Origin: Mangrovivirga halotolerans
GTDB lineage: Bacteria; Bacteroidota; Bacteroidia; Cytophagales; Cyclobacteriaceae
Direction: 5' to 3'
Assembly (NCBI RefSeq): GCF_026241165.1
Contig: NZ_JAPFQN010000012.1
Coordinates: 97,355-161,354 of the forward strand
DNA: 64,000 bases
Made by a program: the position numbers and the translations under genes. Positions 56,598 through 64,000 of the stretch are shown piece by piece (position 1 is the first letter of the stretch; the number at the start of each line of letters is the position of its first letter). The notes under the pieces were generated by a model. The model was not told the DNA's origin. It ran no database searches and worked only from the letters and a program-made list of their open reading frames with translations.

Positions 56598-58286
56598 TTA
56601 CTCAGTTACATATCCGAATTTTGATAATGTTGACCATCCGCTTAACCAGGTTGGTTCTCCAGCGGAAAAAGCTCCACGGTAATTTACTGCTTCGATACCA
56701 TTTGGAACATTAGTAATTACATTAGTATCATTTGTTGCAGGCCTTGGATCGAGTACCACATCATCAGCAGATACAGTCCCTCTGTTAAGACTTGTAATAG
56801 CCAGATCATTAGTAATTGTATTGTTATTATCTGCTAATTCAGCAACAACATCTGTTATTAATGCTCCATCATCCTCCGAAGCCAAAACAACTGACTCAAC
56901 CGTTCCGTCATAGTTTCCAAACTGACTCCATGTATTATTTAATACTTCAGTTCTGTAGCCTTGTACTTCAGTAGTTAGCCTGCCATAAGAATCCACATCA
57001 GTATCTGTTCTGTCTTCAATTTCAATAGCGTAAGAAGGGAAGTCAACAAAAACAGAATTAACCAACTTACCTCCAAAAGCATCTCTCATTAATATCGCTT
57101 TTCCTCCTTGTGGTGCATCCTGACCAGGCCCAACTGCAGTGTAGTTGTAAACATTAGGAGCGGCAAAAAGATCAGCGCCATCCGGACTAGCCCCGTCCCA
57201 CTCACCTGCGTGATCAAATCCATCAGCATCAGATCTAAAAAGAGAGAATAAAAACTGGGCATTACCTCTCCAACCAAGGTCAAAGTCAAAATCATCATCA
57301 GTTGAAAATGCTACAGAAATGTGTTTGATATTAACTGTGCCACCGAAGATTTCGATTCCATCATCAGCAGTAGAGAATATATCGATGTAATCAATTGTTG
57401 TTCCTGCTCCAACACCTCCAAGAGTCAATCCTTGAATTTCATCACCAACGGCAAGACCAATACCGGTATATCGTATTGAAACATACTTCAAAATACCAGA
57501 ATTATCATCCGGGTTATTACCACCATATTGTCCTCTTGTTTCTTCAGAAGATATCCCTTCAATTGCTATACCCTGGGTCACTCCTCCTTTTGATGCAGGA
57601 GCATTACCTAATATGATTAAACCACCCCACTGAGCATTGTCAGTAGCCAGGTAAGTTGTGCCTGAATCATCATCATTTTGCGCTGTAAAAATGATTGGAT
57701 CAGTGGCTGTCCCTTCCGCAAAGATTTGAGCTCCTGCTGCAATAATTAATGAAGAAGTATTATCTCCTGTAGTTGGAGATCCAACAAATTTAACCATTGT
57801 ACCAGCAGGAATATTGATAGAAGACCCTTCTTCTATATATACAAGACCATCGAATAAATAGTCTTCTGTCGCTACTAAATAATAATCAAACGCACCGAAG
57901 AAATCAGCATCAGTATAAGTACCGCTATTATAGGTAACCGTGCCATCATTTGTAACATATACTTCAAAAGCCTGAGTAGAGCCACTTTCAGAAGTCACTT
58001 CATAGGTCACCCAGCCAGTAGAAAAATCAACAGCCTGTCCAGACTCTGGAGTAACTGTTGCTCCTTCTGAAACTTCAAGGTTTACCATGATATTAGTTAG
58101 ATCAGTACCTGCCGGAACTTCAACAATATATCTATTTCCAGAACTTACAGATGTTCCTCCACTAACTGACAAAGAAGTGATCTCATTGCTAGTTTGTTTT
58201 GGTGTTTCATCCTCACTACAAGATTGTAGTGTTAAAAAGCCTGCTATAAGTGCAAATGCAAGGATTGAATTGAGTAATTTTTTCAT
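56598..58286 (-). CDS. Surface lipoprotein with right-handed beta-helix
   Basis: The 562-residue protein has a lipobox (GFLTLQSCSEDE) with SEDE after the Cys, the kind of acidic tail seen in surface-exposed Bacteroidota lipoproteins. A small beta domain (about 35-110) precedes a repetitive, Asp/Gly-rich parallel beta-helix (about 150-420, with GLVYIEEGSSINIPAGTMV and IDYIDIFSTADDGIEIFGG). Similar lipoproteins often accompany TonB receptors. The ligand is unknown. It has its own terminator, so coupling with the receptor is by position only. Confidence 0.85.
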   Translation of the reverse strand: MKKLLNSILAFALIAGFLTLQSCSEDETPKQTSNEITSLSVSGGTSVSSGNRYIVEVPAGTDLTNIMVNLEVSEGATVTPESGQAVDFSTGWVTYEVTSESGSTQAFEVYVTNDGTVTYNSGTYTDADFFGAFDYYLVATEDYLFDGLVYIEEGSSINIPAGTMVKFVGSPTTGDNTSSLIIAAGAQIFAEGTATDPIIFTAQNDDDSGTTYLATDNAQWGGLIILGNAPASKGGVTQGIAIEGISSEETRGQYGGNNPDDNSGILKYVSIRYTGIGLAVGDEIQGLTLGGVGAGTTIDYIDIFSTADDGIEIFGGTVNIKHISVAFSTDDDFDFDLGWRGNAQFLFSLFRSDADGFDHAGEWDGASPDGADLFAAPNVYNYTAVGPGQDAPQGGKAILMRDAFGGKLVNSVFVDFPSYAIEIEDRTDTDVDSYGRLTTEVQGYRTEVLNNTWSQFGNYDGTVESVVLASEDDGALITDVVAELADNNNTITNDLAITSLNRGTVSADDVVLDPRPATNDTNVITNVPNGIEAVNYRGAFSAGEPTWLSGWSTLSKFGYVTE

Positions 58287-58473
58287 TTCGTTTTTTCCGA
58301 TTTTGTGTTTTTTCTAAAATCTGGAGCAAACTTCGATATATAATGTTAAGTCATTTAGTTTCGCTGTTTAAGTATTTATTAAATGGTGAAAGTCAATGTT
58401 AACTTAAGTTTATGTTGATGGAGGAATAAACTGGCATTCAGAGGTGTTAGCAAAAGACCTCATTAGTCTATTT

Positions 58474-58770
58474 AAGGCAGTTACCAACACTCTAGTCGTC
58501 ATATCGAACAGTGAACATTTCAATAAACTCTAGCATATAAATAGTGAATTGCACTTATCATATTGCTTCATGAGGAAATATCGTGAGATATCTGCCTGTA
58601 TTGTGTAGTATCGTACCTATACTTAATATCTTCCTCCGATTACCACAGATTTCTCACTTACTGACTGCGCTCTCGCTTATCAGTAAATGCGTTTGAAAAG
58701 ACGAGTAATTTGGGGTTTGAGTGTTTTTATGAGGCTAAATTATAGGGGTTTTGACTTTGAAATTTTCTAT
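58474..58770 (+). repeat. Dispersed copy of the ~304-bp repeat
   Basis: It is nearly identical over its length to the units of the tandem array at 60745-61765, for example GTCATATCGAACAGTGAACA, TCATATTGCTTCATGAGGAA and GAGGCTAAATTATAGGGGTT. It lies on the same strand, separated from the array by one gene. Confidence 0.92.
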
Positions 58771-58798
58771 TTGTTCCAGGCACTTTTCAAAACTCTGA

Positions 58799-58836
58799 TC
58801 GTCATTCCGAATCCCTTGTGGTGAGGAATCTGAAAG
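58799..58836. repeat. REP-like palindrome
   Basis: GTCATTCCGAA.. and ..GGTGAGGAATCT match the short imperfect palindromes scattered in Bacteroidota intergenic regions. The core here is intact, unlike the stretched forms in the long repeat. Confidence 0.65.
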
Positions 58837-58884
58837 TGTAAAGCAGCATAGCCGGTTAATTATATAATCTATCAATCCTAAAAA

Positions 58885-58918
58885 CGAAAAAGCCTCCTGA
58901 AATAATCTGGAGACTTTC
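58885..58918 (-). terminator. Terminator of the unknown secreted protein gene
   Basis: GAAAGTCTCC, an 11-base loop and GGAGGCTTTTTC on the minus strand form a hairpin with a T-run, 31 bases after the stop. Confidence 0.82.
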
Positions 58919-58948
58919 ATATATATTCTTAACTGTCAAGAAAGATTA

Positions 58949-60589
58949 TCAAGGTTTTAAAAAAACAGGTCCCGTAGATTGAGTTGGGGCTTTAAATTTG
59001 ACTTTTATTAGCGCTTCATCATTTGGATAAAAATTGTACAGAAACCATTCAGTAGAGCTTGCTTGTGACGATCCATTAGGCACAAAAAATAGTTTTAAAT
59101 CTTGCCATTTATATAAAATATGGTCAGTTCTTTTACCGTTCATATCAATTTCAATAATCGAAGTGCAAAACCGCTTTCGTCCCATTATTGCTTTATTCGA
59201 ATCATCCCTTTCAGTTTGTAAGTCTTTCATATCCATCTTCAAACCTAAAAAGAGCTTACTCCCTACGATTGCCAGGTCGTAACTTCCATGCTCAAGTTCT
59301 TTTTGATCTTTTTGAATTTTTCGAACCCAATCAAGGCTACCCTCAGCATTAAAATTAAAAACATAAATGTCGCCAAAATGGTGACTTGTGGCTGTAGTAG
59401 TTAAACCCTGGGAATTGTCCATCATGGTGTTGTTATAATAACTTTCTGCGATAATGGTAAACCCGCCATCCGATTTTGGAATAACATCACCGATGTATAA
59501 GTAATCAAGCTCGACAGATTTATCTTTTTCGACTTTATTATCTATCCTCTGTTGGGCATCATTTGATTTCCCTTCCTTAGCAGCAATTACTGCTACATCT
59601 TCAAAAGACTTCGTTTCGATTTGCTTGGTTTTAGCATTGACCTTTAAATAGAACAACCCTTTTGCACTTAATGATGCGTCTTCAGAATAAAACCCGGTGC
59701 ATATTACATTCTCATTATCACCGACAGTGATATTCATATTATTGAAAAACTTACCTTCTACTTCAATAGGGTAATCAATCTGGGTTTTGCCTTGCTGGTA
59801 AAAACTATACAATTGGAAGTTATAGTTGGCTTCACCATCCTTTTTTTCTTTTGCCCGGCCAGTCCAGTTTTTAGAATCATAAATTTTACCTAACAATTGA
59901 ACATTACCATAATTGTCTAATAATAAATCTTCAGTACTAAATAACGCCGACTCAACAGGGATGGTAACATCTTTTCTCCAGAGCTGTTGCATTTCACTAT
60001 CGATGACTTGCAAAGAGAAATTCTCCTTCTCATCTTTTTTATAAGGCAACTCTGTATAAACTAATAATTGTTTATTATCTGTGGATTTTTTAATAATGAA
60101 AGGATCATAATAGGAAAGGTCTCCATCATAATCCAATTCAATTATTGTGCTTTCACCTGACTCAGGGACGAGGCTCTTTTTGTTTATTTTCTTAGCAGCC
60201 AACTTCCAATTCTTTGACCCGGAATCCTGATAACTATAAATTACATAGATATTGTTGTTGACCTGAGTCACCTTTTCTATGGTAAGTCTTGAGCCCTGAA
60301 CTTTTAGTCTTGTGGTTTCAGACTTTAATGATTTAAGCTGGGAATCAAATTTGGTTAATTCGAATTTATCGTAGGGAAACTTTATTTCCCCGGAAAAATT
60401 AAAATCGGCTACCGTTTTTAGCACAATAATGTTTTGTCCATCATAGCCCAAAACTTCTTTTTGGCGCATGCCTTTTCGCATTTTATCTGTAGCTCCAATA
60501 CGAACCTCAAAAGGAGTTTTTTCTTGTTGAGCATGTGATGAATACGATAGACTTATGAAAATGAAAAATAGTTGAAATATTCTTTTCAT
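58949..60589 (-). CDS. Secreted protein of unknown function, probably beta-propeller
   Basis: The 546-residue protein has a signal peptide ending SSHAQ. The rest is made of repeating short beta-strand blocks separated by polar loops (VYVIYSYQDSGSKNW-type, LLVYTELPYKKDEK, GGFTIIAESYYNN), as in propeller-like surface proteins. I recognise no family. It is flanked on both sides by copies of the long repeat and has a promoter-like pair of elements upstream. Confidence 0.8.
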   Translation of the reverse strand: MKRIFQLFFIFISLSYSSHAQQEKTPFEVRIGATDKMRKGMRQKEVLGYDGQNIIVLKTVADFNFSGEIKFPYDKFELTKFDSQLKSLKSETTRLKVQGSRLTIEKVTQVNNNIYVIYSYQDSGSKNWKLAAKKINKKSLVPESGESTIIELDYDGDLSYYDPFIIKKSTDNKQLLVYTELPYKKDEKENFSLQVIDSEMQQLWRKDVTIPVESALFSTEDLLLDNYGNVQLLGKIYDSKNWTGRAKEKKDGEANYNFQLYSFYQQGKTQIDYPIEVEGKFFNNMNITVGDNENVICTGFYSEDASLSAKGLFYLKVNAKTKQIETKSFEDVAVIAAKEGKSNDAQQRIDNKVEKDKSVELDYLYIGDVIPKSDGGFTIIAESYYNNTMMDNSQGLTTTATSHHFGDIYVFNFNAEGSLDWVRKIQKDQKELEHGSYDLAIVGSKLFLGLKMDMKDLQTERDDSNKAIMGRKRFCTSIIEIDMNGKRTDHILYKWQDLKLFFVPNGSSQASSTEWFLYNFYPNDEALIKVKFKAPTQSTGPVFLKP

Positions 60590-60646
60590 CGTTAAAAAAA
60601 TAAGTGTTTAAAAATAGTTGATATGTCCTGATAATTATTCGACAGC

Positions 60647-60676
60647 CAAAAATAAGGAAATTTAGTGAGCCGACAA
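60647..60676 (-). promoter_or_regulatory. Bacteroidota-type promoter for the unknown secreted protein
   Basis: On the minus strand TTG is followed after 19 bases by TATTTTTG, matching both elements of the Bacteroidota promoter (-33 TTG, -7 TAnnTTTG). The start codon is about 58 bases downstream of the -7 element. Confidence 0.6.
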
Positions 60677-60744
60677 GGCTTTTTGAGTGAGTTAATACGT
60701 CAGCCTGAGTGAATAGAATAATACTCAGGACTTTACTTAATCTT

Positions 60745-61765
60745 ATAAACCTTCTCCGATTGCCACAGATTTCTCACATTCTGATTTCGCTCTCGCTCAT
60801 CAGTAAATACATTCGAAAAGACGAAAATATTGGAGTTTTGAGTGTTTTTATGAGGCTAAATTATAGGGATTTTGACTTTGGCAATTATCTATAAAAATAA
60901 GGCAGGGACCAGCCCTCTAATCGTCATATCGAACAGTGAATATTTCAAAAAACTCTTGCATTTAAATAGTGAATTGCACTTATCATATTGCTTCATGAGG
61001 AAATATCGTGAGATATCTGTCTGTATTGTGTAGTATCGTACCTATACTTAATATCTTCCTCCGATTGCCACAGATTTCTCACATACTGGCTGTGCTCCCG
61101 ATTATCAGTATATACGTTCGAAAAGACGAGTAATTTGGGGTTTGGGTGTTTTCATGAGGCTAAATTATAGGGGTTTTGACTTTGGCAATTATCTATAAAA
61201 ATAAGGCAGGGACTAGCCCTCTAATCGTCATATCGAACAGTGAACATTTGAAAAAACTTTAGCATATAAATAGTGAATTGCAATTATCATATTGCTTCAT
61301 AAGGATATATCGTGAGATATCTGTCTGTAATATGTAGTTTCGAACCTATATTAAATATCTTCCTCCGATTGATACAGATTTCTCACTTACTGACTGCGCT
61401 CTCGCTCATCAGTAAATACATTCGAAAAGACGAAAATATTGGAGTTTTGGGTGTTTTTATGAGGCTAAATTATAGAGATTTTGACTTTGGGAATTATCTA
61501 TCTAAATAAGGCAGGGGCCAGCCCTCTAATCGTCATATCGAACAGTGAACATTTCAAAAAATCTAACATATAAATAGTGTATTGCAATTATCATATTGCT
61601 TCATAAGGATATATCGTGAGATATCTGTCTGTAATATGTAGTTTCGAACCTATATTAAATATCTTCCTCCGATTGATACAGATTTCTCACTTACTGACTG
61701 CGCTCTCGCTCATCAGTAAATACGTTCGAAAAGACGAGTATTTTGGGATTTGGGTGTTTTTTGAG
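60745..61765 (+). repeat. Tandem array of ~304-bp REP-like mosaic repeats
   Basis: A partial unit (60745-60900) is followed by units at 60901-61204, 61205-61509 and a nearly complete one at 61510-61765. CTCCGAT recurs at 60754, 61059, 61363 and 61667, giving periods of 305, 304 and 304. Each unit holds GTCATATCGAACAGTGAA, a small hairpin ATATCGTGAGATAT, and a CAGATTTCTCAC ... GTTCGAAAAGACGA pair. The last two units are the most alike, so they are the newest duplication. Confidence 0.92.
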
Positions 61766-61902
61766 AGGCGAGCATTTTAAATCTGAAAAATATGACCAGC
61801 TTATCCCTTTTCCTAAACTTTAAATGCAAAAATCATTCAACCAGAGCTTGAAAAACTAATTATAACTTATAGATTTAGAGCGCTTATTAACTATACATAC
61901 AA

Positions 61903-62202
61903 ATGACAAGAGGCGGTTCTGTCTACATCTTGACCAACAAAAACCATACAGTCTTATATATTGGAGTTACTAGTAATCTTTTCAATAGAATATCTGAACA
62001 TCGGTCTGGTGTTTATAATACTAGCTTTACCAAACGCTACAATTTAGAACTACTGATATATTTTGAAAATTTTTCTTCAATTGAAGAGGCTATAAACAGA
62101 GAAAAAGAAATTAAAAAATGGAGCAGAAAGAAAAAAGAAAAGTTAATTAACAGGAAGAATCCGCTATGGAATGATCTTTCTTGTGATATTTCCGAATATT
62201 AA
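61903..62202 (+). CDS. Small GIY-YIG endonuclease
   Basis: The 99-residue protein is a minimal GIY-YIG nuclease (URI-type). The motif is split as VYILTN..LYIGVTSNLFNRISEH, the catalytic Arg is in the second block, and INREKEIKKW carries the conserved Glu. The end KNPLWNDLS is typical. The family cleaves DNA; many copies stand alone in genomes. This one sits between the repeat array and a further repeat copy 15 bases past its stop. Confidence 0.9.
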   Translation: MTRGGSVYILTNKNHTVLYIGVTSNLFNRISEHRSGVYNTSFTKRYNLELLIYFENFSSIEEAINREKEIKKWSRKKKEKLINRKNPLWNDLSCDISEY

Positions 62203-62216
62203 AATACTTACTATCT

Positions 62217-62310
62217 ATTTAAAGCAGCAACCAAGACTCTCAGCGTCATCTCGACGATAGGAGAGATCTGTCTGTGATATGCAGTATCGAACTTATACTT
62301 AATATCCAAT
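62217..62310 (+). repeat. Short (uninterrupted) version of the repeat
   Basis: Text such as CTATTTAAAGCAGCAACCAA, GTCATCTCGACGATAGG and GAGATCTGTCTGTGATATG aligns with the long units, but about 75 bases between GTCATmTCGA and GAGATnTCTGTC are missing. The palindromic REP core is therefore intact here. Confidence 0.75.
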
Positions 62311-62346
62311 CATCTTATCAATCCTAGCACTGAAGACTAGTATCAG

Positions 62347-62466
62347 CATTTTCAATTCAGACAAATTATCGGCAGGCTAAAAGACATCAACCACCTGGAC
62401 GAGGAAGAAAGAAAATGTGTGCTCTTTAACCTGGATTATGCATTAGAAATCGTGATGAGATTTTAA
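62347..62466 (+). pseudogene. Decayed C-terminal end of a helix-turn-helix-type protein
   Basis: One open frame of 39 codons ends with TAA and reads FRQIIGRLKDINHLDEEERK then VLFNLDYAL. This resembles the C-terminal tail of small XRE-type regulators of Bacteroidota. No start or DNA-binding part is present. Confidence 0.5.
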
Positions 62467-62565
62467 AACACAAAGAAAGAGACACTTATATTGATGAGGC
62501 ATAGCACCGCTATGGTGATTCAATAAACTCGTGTTAAGTGGCTCTTTCAAAGAGTTTTATAGTCG

Positions 62566-62653
62566 GAATAGATTCTCTATTGCATATTTCAGGTTTAGTC
62601 TGGATGCTATCCTTCGTGATGCTAAAACCCGTAAGGCTTATGCGACTAAATAA
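62566..62653 (+). pseudogene. Second fragment with a regulator-like C-terminus
   Basis: A short frame reads RNRFSIAYFRFSLDAILRDA then KTRKAYATK and a stop. The ending ..RDAKTRKAYA is again typical of small XRE-type proteins. Together with the fragment upstream it suggests two degenerate copies of related genes. Confidence 0.45.
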
Positions 62654-62654
62654 G

Positions 62655-62700
62655 AAAAGCCTCCAGTTATTAGCTGAAGGCTTTAGTTATATTTTTATAA
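62655..62700. terminator. Terminator-like hairpin
   Basis: AAAGCCTCCAG and CTGAAGGCTTT pair around a short loop with T-rich sequence on both sides. It directly follows the fragment at 62566-62653, so it was probably that gene's terminator. Confidence 0.65.
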
Positions 62701-62800
62701 AATCTTGTTAATTTTTTTTAATCCTGTAAATCCTGGTTCCAATTTATCGGCACGCGTTTTACTGAAAAAGTAACGCGCGCCAGACGGAGTCAAACTAGAT

Positions 62801-62866
62801 TGGTCCAAGTTCAAACTTGAACCAGTGGTAGACCTACTAGGTTTGCACACGTATGTTCTTGGACCA
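62801..62866. repeat. Nested palindromes
   Basis: CAAGTTCAAACTTG forms the heart of an imperfect palindrome at about 62801-62824 (TGGTCCAAGTT..AACTTGAACCA). TGGTCCAAG at 62801 also has its exact complement CTTGGACCA at 62858. The purpose is unknown. Confidence 0.55.
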
Positions 62867-62873
62867 GTTGGGA

Positions 62874-63803
62874 TTAAAAATCAAAAAAATCAACTTTATA
62901 GTTAAAATTTTTTATTCGACCATCTATTACAACGTTTTTTATTCTTACGGTGATTTCCGAATTCAATAATTTTTTCTTATCCATACTCTTAAGTTCCCAA
63001 ACAATTGTTGGGTCATTCCCTGGCTTATATGGCAAAAGTTTAATATCAATTTTAATACCCTTATCATCATTGAGAATGACCTCTACATCAGAAAAGTCAA
63101 CTGTATGATGTTTTGGTATTCCAAATGACCAACGATCAAAAACTAAATCTATTTCATTGTAACCTGAAATTGGATAGGCTATAAATTCTGGCAATATTTT
63201 TTCTTGAATACTTTTTATATTTGAATGATAAATTACTTCTGAACCAGAAGTTGCTCCATATCCCATATCCCCTGAAGTGGAATTTAAAATACTTCTTCTA
63301 TGACCAACATCTATATTATTATCCCCATCATCCTGAATAAATCCTGTTATAAATGTAATAGGATTGTTATAGCCAAAATGTACTAATCCTAGACTTGAAT
63401 TTTGACAGGCTTTTGCAGCTTCATTACTGTAACATTCCCATGTCTTGGGAGGAAAATGGTTTATGCGATTATTCTTTTTAATTAAAAATGCTGCTTCTTG
63501 TGCTAAATGATTATATTCTTCATTTAAATTAATGGGGTATAAGCCACTTAATGTTCTAAAATAATTAATTCTTAACAAGGCTTTTTTCTTTATTATAGAA
63601 GGAATGTGGCCTTCTTTACAACTAGAAATATCACCTTTCCACTTTGGCCAATCTACAACTGTTCCTAAATACTCTTTTCTATATTTTTCTTTTGCTTCTA
63701 CCAAGGTATTTGAGCCTAAATAATTTAGTCTGTGAAATCTACAAGATACTGTTAAAACTATTAGGCTATAAAAAAAAATTAGAATCTTTTTATTGATTTT
63801 CAT
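62874..63803 (-). CDS. CAP-domain lipoprotein
   Basis: The 309-residue protein has a lipobox (LIVLTVSCRF) and a CAP/SCP-like domain in the middle (about 75-200). Recognisable parts are LLRINYFRTLSGL, LAQEAAFLIKKNNRINHFPP and VGHRRSILN with a following MGYG. The C-terminal ~100 residues form a beta-rich extra domain. CAP proteins bind lipids or act outside the cell; the role here is unknown. Its start overlaps the end of a truncated upstream frame by 14 bases. Confidence 0.82.
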   Translation of the reverse strand: MKINKKILIFFYSLIVLTVSCRFHRLNYLGSNTLVEAKEKYRKEYLGTVVDWPKWKGDISSCKEGHIPSIIKKKALLRINYFRTLSGLYPINLNEEYNHLAQEAAFLIKKNNRINHFPPKTWECYSNEAAKACQNSSLGLVHFGYNNPITFITGFIQDDGDNNIDVGHRRSILNSTSGDMGYGATSGSEVIYHSNIKSIQEKILPEFIAYPISGYNEIDLVFDRWSFGIPKHHTVDFSDVEVILNDDKGIKIDIKLLPYKPGNDPTIVWELKSMDKKKLLNSEITVRIKNVVIDGRIKNFNYKVDFFDF

Positions 63804-63888
63804 TATTCTGTGTTCCTTCCAGTATTATTTTCCCAGTAACATTAACATTTTGATCGCCTCCACCTTCGAATTCCCCCCCTGGCGCATT
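63790..63888 (-). pseudogene. Orphan C-terminal tail of a lost gene
   Basis: An open frame of 32 codons (APGGEFEGGGDQNVN then VTGKIILEGTQNNENQ and a stop) precedes and overlaps the CAP gene start, as an upstream operon gene would. It is cut off by an in-frame stop just upstream and has no start codon. The parent family is not recognised. Confidence 0.5.
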
Positions 63889-63920
63889 CTATGATAAAAG
63901 TAAAGTAATTTCTTAATTAT

Positions 63921-64000
63921 TTATGCCGCGAATTTAAAGGTATTTATGTAGGGTGTTTGTCTATTAATAACGGCAAATACTCTACTTAATAGCTTACACC
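63921..64000 (-). CDS. Partial frame at the right edge, possibly a transposase C-terminus
   Basis: A frame entering from the right edge ends at 63921 with SRVFAVINRQTPYINTFKFA and one more Ala. The ending recalls C-termini of some IS transposases (perhaps IS110-type), but only 25 residues are visible. It would explain the truncated tail next to it. Confidence 0.35.
   Translation of the reverse strand, partial: CKLLSRVFAVINRQTPYINTFKFAA

Larger units (their letters stand above)
58287..58948. other. Gap with one long repeat copy and one REP-like palindrome
   Basis: This 662-base gap starts with the leader of the lipoprotein gene. It then contains a REP-like mosaic repeat copy (58474-58770), a short REP palindrome (58799-58836) and the terminator of the next gene. 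No coding sequence is credible here. Confidence 0.75.
60590..61902. other. Non-coding region dominated by the tandem array
   Basis: The 1313-base gap holds the promoter at 60647-60676 and the tandem array. The last ~135 bases before the nuclease gene are unique and AT-rich. Short frames inside the array repeat with the units and are not genes. Confidence 0.75.
62203..62873. other. Gene-poor region with repeat remnant, gene fragments and palindromes
   Basis: This 671-base gap contains a short version of the repeat, two decayed gene ends, a terminator-like hairpin, a hairpin at 62753-62779 and palindromes near 62801-62866. No complete gene was found. Confidence 0.7.

Noticed and set aside
53336..58286. 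SusC/SusD polysaccharide utilisation locus
   Set aside because: The receptor has no SusD partner and no glycoside hydrolases nearby; the lipoprotein is a beta-helix, not a TPR-type SusD.
58287..58440. A Pho-box-like operator for the beta-helix lipoprotein gene
   Set aside because: TTAACA-like words occur, but they do not keep a convincing 11-base phase as in the receptor control region.
60709..61509. Open frames of about 60 codons in the tandem array encoding similar peptides
   Set aside because: They recur only because the DNA repeats, have no ribosome-binding context and shift or break in the other units; they are by-products of the repeat.
60745..61765. CRISPR array
   Set aside because: The period is 304 bases with no short-repeat/unique-spacer alternation and no cas genes nearby.
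62753..62866. tRNA or integron attC site
   Set aside because: No cloverleaf, acceptor-stem pairing or attC core sites could be drawn.

Overview
The window is AT-rich chromosomal DNA from a member of the Bacteroidota, most likely an aerobic Cytophagales-type bacterium. The evidence is the type IX secretion/gliding genes (gldKLMN, a PorP/SprF protein, SprE/PorW, a PorE-like OmpA protein), a secreted protein with a C-terminal sorting domain, an F-type ATP synthase operon lacking beta and epsilon genes, TonB-dependent transport, a YpdA-type bacillithiol disulfide reductase, and start-proximal TAnnTTTG promoter elements. Genes are dense, often overlapping by a few bases, and lie in long co-directional blocks. 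No rRNA, tRNA or CRISPR array was seen.

Layout. 0.1-3.1 kb: a NUMOD4/HNH endonuclease facing a two-gene unit with an FG-GAP protein exported by the type IX system. 3.1-11.5 kb (+): murF, a secreted 16-cysteine repeat protein, DinB-like and DUF2461 proteins, a PorE-like OmpA protein, purM and ypdA. 11.5-23.9 kb (-): an alpha/beta hydrolase, a HEAT-cyclophilin lipoprotein, an AlkB-like di-iron enzyme, a methyltransferase overlapping a UbiA-like membrane protein, the ATP synthase operon atpB-E-F-H-A-G with two small membrane proteins ahead of it, then a bactofilin and an M23 peptidase. 24.0-30.8 kb (+): sprE, a class A PBP and uvrC. 30.8-41.2 kb (-): porP-gldK-gldL-gldM-gldN, uroporphyrinogen-III synthase, a DUF4271 protein, a WecA/TagO-like transferase and an Omp85-like barrel whose start overlaps that of divergent hemW. 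42.3-52.6 kb: a LytTR/LytS-type two-component pair, two tandem secreted solute-binding paralogs without a transporter, uvrA, a lytic transglycosylase, a LOG-family hydrolase and an epimerase. 52.6-60.6 kb: a coiled-coil secreted protein, a TonB-dependent receptor with a Pho-box-like operator, a beta-helix lipoprotein and an unknown secreted protein.

From 58.3 kb to the right end the character changes. Gene density drops and a family of about 304-bp REP-like mosaic repeats appears: one copy at 58.5 kb, a tandem array of about 3.4 units at 60.7-61.8 kb and a short version at 62.2 kb. They flank a small GIY-YIG nuclease. Decayed helix-turn-helix gene ends, palindromes, a CAP-domain lipoprotein and what may be the end of an insertion sequence follow. 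This is the plastic part of the window and the best place to look for something undescribed. The rest is mainly a conserved core: cell-envelope building, type IX secretion, energy coupling and DNA repair.

All product calls are by reading motifs and remembered family patterns; no database search was possible. Start codons were moved from the longest frame where an ATG, an overlap or a terminator argued for it, and each such change is stated.
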